A DNA stretch of 16,500 bases. Origin: an uncultured Prevotellaceae bacterium (GTDB taxonomy: Bacteria > Bacteroidota > Bacteroidia > Bacteroidales > Bacteroidaceae). Position numbers and translations under genes: made by a program. Of the stretch, positions 13,151 to 16,500 are shown piece by piece. Position 1 is the first letter of the stretch. The number at the start of each line of letters is the position of its first letter. The stretch is taken from positions 1 through 16,500 of the forward strand of contig CALBJW010000006.1 of the NCBI GenBank assembly GCA_937893145.1. The letters run 5' to 3'. Under the pieces are notes generated by a model. The model made no database searches. It was not told the DNA's origin and saw only the letters and a list, made by a program, of their open reading frames with translations.

Positions 13151-14878
13151 TTAAAAATCGAAATGTTGATTTGTCTGTTCTTTAAGGATAATCTTCATGT
13201 CAAGATCAGCGGCAGTATTGTAGAAACCTTCACCAAACTCACAGCCAGGCTTAAAACCGCCTGTTATTTCAAAGTTCATAGCAAACCAAGGCCTTTCTTT
13301 GCTATATGAGTCAAAATAGTAAATGTTAAATGGATTGTTCTTCAAGTCCTCATCATCTTTATAGTTTGCATCAGCAACAATGACTTGTACCCTTCGTGTG
13401 ATGTATTCTGAGTGTGTCTCAACAACCAATTGTACATCACATCCCATATCTTCGCATTCTTTATGGAAATCAAGCAAAAGGTCTGCCAATTTTTCCTGAA
13501 GCATCGGATGAATGTTTTGCTCTGGCTCTTCAATTAAAATAGTACAATTATGAGGGCGATTTCTCATGATAACCGCAAGACGAAGTAACAATGTCATCAA
13601 TTGAATTGTACCAACACCTTTGTCTGCAAGGTTTAGCTTCTTTTCGTCATTAGGATCATCAATTGCGTCTTGTTTTTTGTCAATAGGTTCATCCAACATC
13701 TTTAACATATAACCTGCACCTTGAAGAATTTTAATCTTAAAATCACATCCAATGTCAAAGTGTCCTCTATTCATCCATTTAGTTACAAACTGCCACTCCC
13801 TATCTTCATTAACGATATGTTGCTTGCAGAATTCATTAAGTGTTCTTGTCAGAGAATCACTTGTGTCTCCTTTTTTGAAAATCACATTTTGAGAGGCTGC
13901 ATGTGCTGATATATATTCTGTTTCGAAAAGTGTAAGGTTATCCTCTACACTTTTAGCGCACTTCTTTATTGCTGCAGAATACTTATTGACAAGATCTTGC
14001 ATTGCAGATATATTTCGACCTTCTTTAGTTCTGCCATCCTGAATAAGACTTTCATCGTTAGCGAACTCAAAGAGATTTCCAAAAACCTGCTGGAATATAT
14101 TTACATATACTTTATCTCTATATTCTGGCATATTCTCAATTAGAATGTGAATATCCTTATTTTCTTCATTTTCAATTTCTGCTAATCGATCATATGATTC
14201 TTTTAGAAGAGAACTTGTTGAACGGAGTCTTCTTTCATATGATTTTATATTTGCATTATTTTCCGAATTAACTGCTGCTTGAACCAAATCGTCACTTTTG
14301 ACAGTTCTGTCCTTGAGGTGTTCAATTCGTGATTTTAGTAATTTTTCTTCACCTGTTAGACGATGAATTTTGTAGTTAATAAATTTAAGTTCATCATCAT
14401 CTACACTTGAAACATTCATAAAATCTGCTACAAGAACTCTTTTTCCGAAATCAAACATCACATTCATTGCTTCATTCCAAAAATGGACTGATGAATAAGG
14501 AACGGAAACAAAAGAGTCTTCCTGTTGCGTATTCTCGCCATCGAGAACAATGTCTATGTGAAAATCGTTATACCCTGCAGATAATGTAATTTCCTTTCTT
14601 TCGGCTTTGTTATACAATGCTCGCTCAAAACTATCAATATGTATTTCTGCCGTCTCGTCTGTGTCGAACACAAACATTGGTCGATAACTTGCAAAAAAAT
14701 TGCGTTGATTAGATATATGAGACAAATGCTTCAAATTGCCCTTGAACAATTCGATTGCCTTCATCACAGTTGACTTACCTGCATTATTTCTACCTACGAA
14801 GATATTGATTTTTCCCAACTTCATATCATCGAAGTTCTCAAATCTTCTGAAGTTCTTAAATCCTATAGACTGTATCAT
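13151..14878 (-). CDS. SMC/ABC-type AAA ATPase of a defence-like pair
   Basis: A 575-residue ATPase of the AAA_15/AAA_21 (OLD/RecF-like) group. N-terminal features are IGFKNFRRFENF, the usual opening, and Walker A GRNNAGKST (29-37). The middle, about residues 160-330, is helical with a probable coiled coil (KLLKSRIEHLKDRTVK, then SYERRLRSTSSLLKE). Further on come a signature-like DKGVGTIQLMTLLLRL (419-434), Walker B TILIEEPEQNIHP (446-458) with tandem Glu, and the H-loop ETHSEYI (487-493). The protein ends about 80 residues later, so there is no TOPRIM nuclease as in OLD or GajA. ATPases of this sort usually sense invasion and control a partner; here that would be the gene 4 bp downstream. 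Its promoter carries the same operator as hsdM. Septu, PARIS and Gabija partners are not recognisable next to it. Confidence 0.88.
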   Translation of the reverse strand: MIQSIGFKNFRRFENFDDMKLGKINIFVGRNNAGKSTVMKAIELFKGNLKHLSHISNQRNFFASYRPMFVFDTDETAEIHIDSFERALYNKAERKEITLSAGYNDFHIDIVLDGENTQQEDSFVSVPYSSVHFWNEAMNVMFDFGKRVLVADFMNVSSVDDDELKFINYKIHRLTGEEKLLKSRIEHLKDRTVKSDDLVQAAVNSENNANIKSYERRLRSTSSLLKESYDRLAEIENEENKDIHILIENMPEYRDKVYVNIFQQVFGNLFEFANDESLIQDGRTKEGRNISAMQDLVNKYSAAIKKCAKSVEDNLTLFETEYISAHAASQNVIFKKGDTSDSLTRTLNEFCKQHIVNEDREWQFVTKWMNRGHFDIGCDFKIKILQGAGYMLKMLDEPIDKKQDAIDDPNDEKKLNLADKGVGTIQLMTLLLRLAVIMRNRPHNCTILIEEPEQNIHPMLQEKLADLLLDFHKECEDMGCDVQLVVETHSEYITRRVQVIVADANYKDDEDLKNNPFNIYYFDSYSKERPWFAMNFEITGGFKPGCEFGEGFYNTAADLDMKIILKEQTNQHFDF

Positions 14879-14920
14879 ATTCTTATCTCGGTATTAGCTC
14901 GCCTTTTTTTGTTTTCGGCT

Positions 14921-14960
14921 GCAAAGTTATACACTAATTGTGCGCTGTAACCGCACAGTT
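14921..14960 (-). promoter_or_regulatory. ATPase-pair promoter -7 box and candidate WYL operator
   Basis: On the minus strand TAACTTTG (14929-14922) is the -7 box. The perfect dyad TGTGCG-N7-CGCACA (14939-14957) lies 9 bp upstream of the box element GCAAAGTTA as read on the plus strand. This is the same geometry as at hsdM, and both copies continue into GTT. The dyad touches the end of the WYL gene, whose stop codon is at 14959-14961. The expected leader of the ATPase mRNA is about 37 nt, the same as for hsdM. Confidence 0.75.
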
Positions 14961-15963
14961 AATAATTATTTTTCATTTTTTCGATTTTTTCACGAATCTC
15001 ATCACGCAGATGGGCGGGTTGCAAGACCTTTACCTGATGCCCAAATGAGAGGATGAGGGCGGTAAGTTCTCTGTTTGGTATCACCCTAATCTGTATGATG
15101 CCCTTCTCCGAGTCGAGGGTGCGTTGCGACTCATGCAGAGGTTTGCTCACTATGTAGGGAAACCGCAAGGAGTCGAACTGAAGCTGCACATCCTCCACAC
15201 CGTTGTTTTCTGCAGGTATGGTCACTCCTATGATGTCCGAGAAGTAACCATCTTGAAAGTCGGTACCCTTGTTCGGAATGAACCGCTTGTCAGCTTTCTC
15301 TAATTGCTTTATTCGGTCAATAGGGATATTGCTGATAGACTTGTACTGGTCGTTCAACCCAAACAGAAACCATCGGCTGTTGTACTGCTTCAGGTAGTAG
15401 GGGTGTATTATCCAGTCCTCCTGTGGTCTTCCGAACGGCTCATAGATGATGCGAAGCGTCTGGTGATTGATGGCAGCCTCCATCAGCTCCTCAAGTTTAT
15501 CTATTCCTATAAGGTCTGGATTGCTCTCAAACTCAATGACTGTCTCGTTCGTGGTGCGCACATTGTTCGTACTCTCCAGATGCAACAGGAAATCCTCAAC
15601 CCATTCATAGTTTGGAAGGCCCCTCAACCTGCGGAGCATAAGGAGCGACTCCTTCATCATGTCCAGGTCCTGGTCACTGAACTGCGAACCCATCAGGTTG
15701 AACCGCTTGCTCGCATATCGGTAGTATTTCCGATGACCATCCTTGATACGGTCTATCTCAGCACCAAAAAGCAAGGTGTCCTCCATATCGTTCAGGTCAC
15801 CCAGCACCATCTCTCTGCGAACGGTATGCACCTTGCCCGTATATTCGTAGAGAGCATCCTGACAAGCCTGTGCCAAATCCTCAACATAATAGCGACGCTG
15901 AAAATTGCGCAAGCACCTGTCAAGAGCCATGTACCGAATCAAAGCTTGCTTGTTTGTTGCCAT
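14959..15963 (-). CDS. WYL-domain transcriptional regulator
   Basis: A 334-residue regulator. An N-terminal helical DNA-binding region (about 5-80, including LIRYMALDRCLRNFQRRYYV and a tyrosine-rich wing YYRYASKRF) is followed by a WYL domain. In the WYL domain, LRIIYEPFG, WIIHPYYLKQYNSRWFLFGL (184-203) and IPIDRIKQLE (213-222) correspond to its conserved strands. The C-terminal WCX extension ends NRELTALILSFGHQVKVLQP. WYL proteins such as BrxR and CapW are known to repress phage-defence operons and to respond to ligands, possibly nucleotides or nucleic acid. Here it is the first gene of the island, 80 bp before the ATPase gene, and two matching dyads lie in the promoters downstream. It is intact and of typical length. 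Whether it represses or activates cannot be told from sequence. Confidence 0.9.
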   Translation of the reverse strand: MATNKQALIRYMALDRCLRNFQRRYYVEDLAQACQDALYEYTGKVHTVRREMVLGDLNDMEDTLLFGAEIDRIKDGHRKYYRYASKRFNLMGSQFSDQDLDMMKESLLMLRRLRGLPNYEWVEDFLLHLESTNNVRTTNETVIEFESNPDLIGIDKLEELMEAAINHQTLRIIYEPFGRPQEDWIIHPYYLKQYNSRWFLFGLNDQYKSISNIPIDRIKQLEKADKRFIPNKGTDFQDGYFSDIIGVTIPAENNGVEDVQLQFDSLRFPYIVSKPLHESQRTLDSEKGIIQIRVIPNRELTALILSFGHQVKVLQPAHLRDEIREKIEKMKNNY

Positions 15964-16030
15964 ATCGAAATGAGACCTGCCTCAAAGGAACAAGTCTGGG
16001 AATTTACTCACAAAGGGATTATTTGCTTTG

Positions 16031-16038
16031 CAAATATA
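16031..16038 (-). promoter_or_regulatory. possible -7 box of the WYL gene
   Basis: TATATTTG on the minus strand matches TAnnTTTG about 68 bp before the ATG at 15963. The nearest TTTG for a -33 element (16067-16064) is 25 bp away, which is too far, so the promoter is weak or imperfect. The TGTGCG-N7-CGCACA dyad is absent; only a half-site CGCACA is seen at 16089-16094. Confidence 0.35.
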
Positions 16039-16157
16039 GATATTTTTCTCGATTTATCCTCTCCAAACAAGTGAAAAATCATTTTCTGCGCACATATTTC
16101 CTATTCCCCCCTACCATTTTTCCGCAAAAAGGAGCATAAAGAATTCAATTAGCGAAC

Positions 16158-16401
16158 TGGTTAGGTTTTCGGTTAGGAATTGAAAAAAAAACTAACCTCT
16201 ACAACTCTTTGGTTCTCAGCACTTAGAAAGTCTTTAGATACAAAACCGTATATATACCACCAAAAACCCTCTACGCATATACGTATAGAGGGTTTTTAGA
16301 GACCAAAAGTGTATTTAAAGCAAAATCCCACGTATCTCACTGATTTCCCACCACTTGCACCGGTTAACTTTATTTTCAATTCCTAACCGAAAACCTAACC
16401 A
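16158..16401. repeat. 29-bp perfect inverted repeat bounding 186 bp
   Basis: Arms at 16158-16186 and 16373-16401 are exact reverse complements. Each arm contains two GGTTAGG units five bases apart (GGTTAGG-N5-GGTTAGG). A further inverted GGTTAG copy at 16192-16197 could pair with the left arm. The segment between the arms contains an intrinsic terminator and no gene. No obvious target-site duplication flanks it. It may be a MITE-like element, an element end, or a recombinase/regulator binding region. Confidence 0.85.
16262..16297. terminator. bidirectional intrinsic terminator
   Basis: AAAAACCCTCTA (16262-16273) and TAGAGGGTTTTT (16286-16297) are perfect 12-bp complements around a 12-nt loop. 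They give a stem with a GC core and U-runs on either strand. It would end transcription entering the region from outside and insulate the WYL gene. Confidence 0.8.
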
Positions 16402-16460
16402 TAGGAGCCCGACCTGTCCTGAATATGTTGACACTTTCATTCTATTAGACCCTCCCCCTG

Positions 16461-16483
16461 CCCCTCCCATTAAAAGGGAGGGG
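16461..16483. repeat. GC-rich hairpin resembling Bacteroidetes extragenic repeat
   Basis: CCCCTCCC (16461-16468) and GGGAGGGG (16476-16483) form an 8-bp stem with a 7-nt loop. They lie within a C-rich stretch starting ACCCTCCCCC near 16449. Similar CCCTCCCC/GGGAGGGG sequences are common between genes in Bacteroidetes genomes. Its presence suggests ordinary chromosomal DNA begins near the right edge. Confidence 0.6.
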
Positions 16484-16500
16484 AGTAGGATGTGGTACAA

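Larger units (their letters stand above)
15964..16500. other. 537-bp non-coding region upstream of the WYL gene
   Basis: I see no credible gene here. An open minus-strand frame running off the right edge from about 16315 crosses the inverted-repeat arm and the GC-rich hairpin and has a low-complexity protein, so I treat it as chance. The region holds a possible WYL promoter, the arms of a 29-bp inverted repeat, an intrinsic terminator and a GC-rich hairpin, listed separately. Confidence 0.6.

Noticed and set aside
13151..14878. OLD-family nuclease, GajA, or a Gabija/PARIS/Septu ATPase system
   Set aside because: The ATPase lacks a C-terminal TOPRIM domain, and the neighbour shows no UvrD helicase, DUF4435 or HNH motif that I can recognise.
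16089..16094. Third WYL operator in the WYL gene's own promoter
   Set aside because: Only the half-site CGCACA is present. The partner TGTGCG at the required 7-bp spacing is missing and the site is about 50 bp from the possible -7 box.
16315..16500. Protein gene running off the right edge on the minus strand
   Set aside because: The frame crosses an inverted-repeat arm and a GC-rich extragenic hairpin, has no promoter or family feature, and its start would be outside the window.

Overview
The window looks like a piece of a Bacteroidales chromosome or mobile element, probably from the Prevotella/Segatella group. The promoters I can find match the Bacteroidetes -7 consensus TAnnTTTG. Start codons are preceded by A-rich leaders rather than Shine-Dalgarno sequences, and the gene content (stand-alone LytTR protein, D5-type helicase, WYL regulator) fits. 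No rRNA or tRNA gene was seen. The genus is an inference from style, not from a marker gene. Every gene I accept is on the minus strand, so transcription runs from high to low coordinates.

Right edge (about 15964-16500): non-coding DNA with a 29-bp perfect inverted repeat around a rho-independent terminator, and a GC-rich hairpin resembling Bacteroidetes extragenic repeats. Next is a defence island. It starts with a WYL-domain regulator (14959-15963), then a tightly coupled pair: an SMC/AAA-type ATPase (13151-14878) and a 360-residue protein with a weak phospholipase D-like signature (12064-13146). A complete type I restriction-modification operon, hsdM-hsdS-hsdR (11957 down to 5722), follows. 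The ATPase and hsdM promoters share the same layout: a -7 box TAACTTTG preceded by a perfect dyad TGTGCG-N7-CGCACA at identical spacing. The dyad is probably the operator of the WYL regulator, which would place the ATPase pair and the restriction system in one regulon.

Middle (3710-5564): a two-gene unit of unknown function. Its frames overlap by 53 bp, it has its own promoter, and it ends in a strong intrinsic terminator.

Left (1-3525): a mobile-element replication module. A stand-alone LytTR DNA-binding protein lies upstream of an operon of three small unknown proteins, a D5/P4-type superfamily 3 helicase and a CHC2 zinc-finger primase cut by the window edge. Two 18-bp direct repeats with a 21-bp period lie upstream of the operon promoter, where a LytTR activator could bind. 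The gaps around the small genes carry several families of short tandem repeats.

The simplest reading is a mobile element, or its remains, with a replication module on the left and defence cargo on the right. The best candidates for undescribed biology are the ATPase/PLD-like pair with its shared operators and the overlapping pair at 3752-5564.
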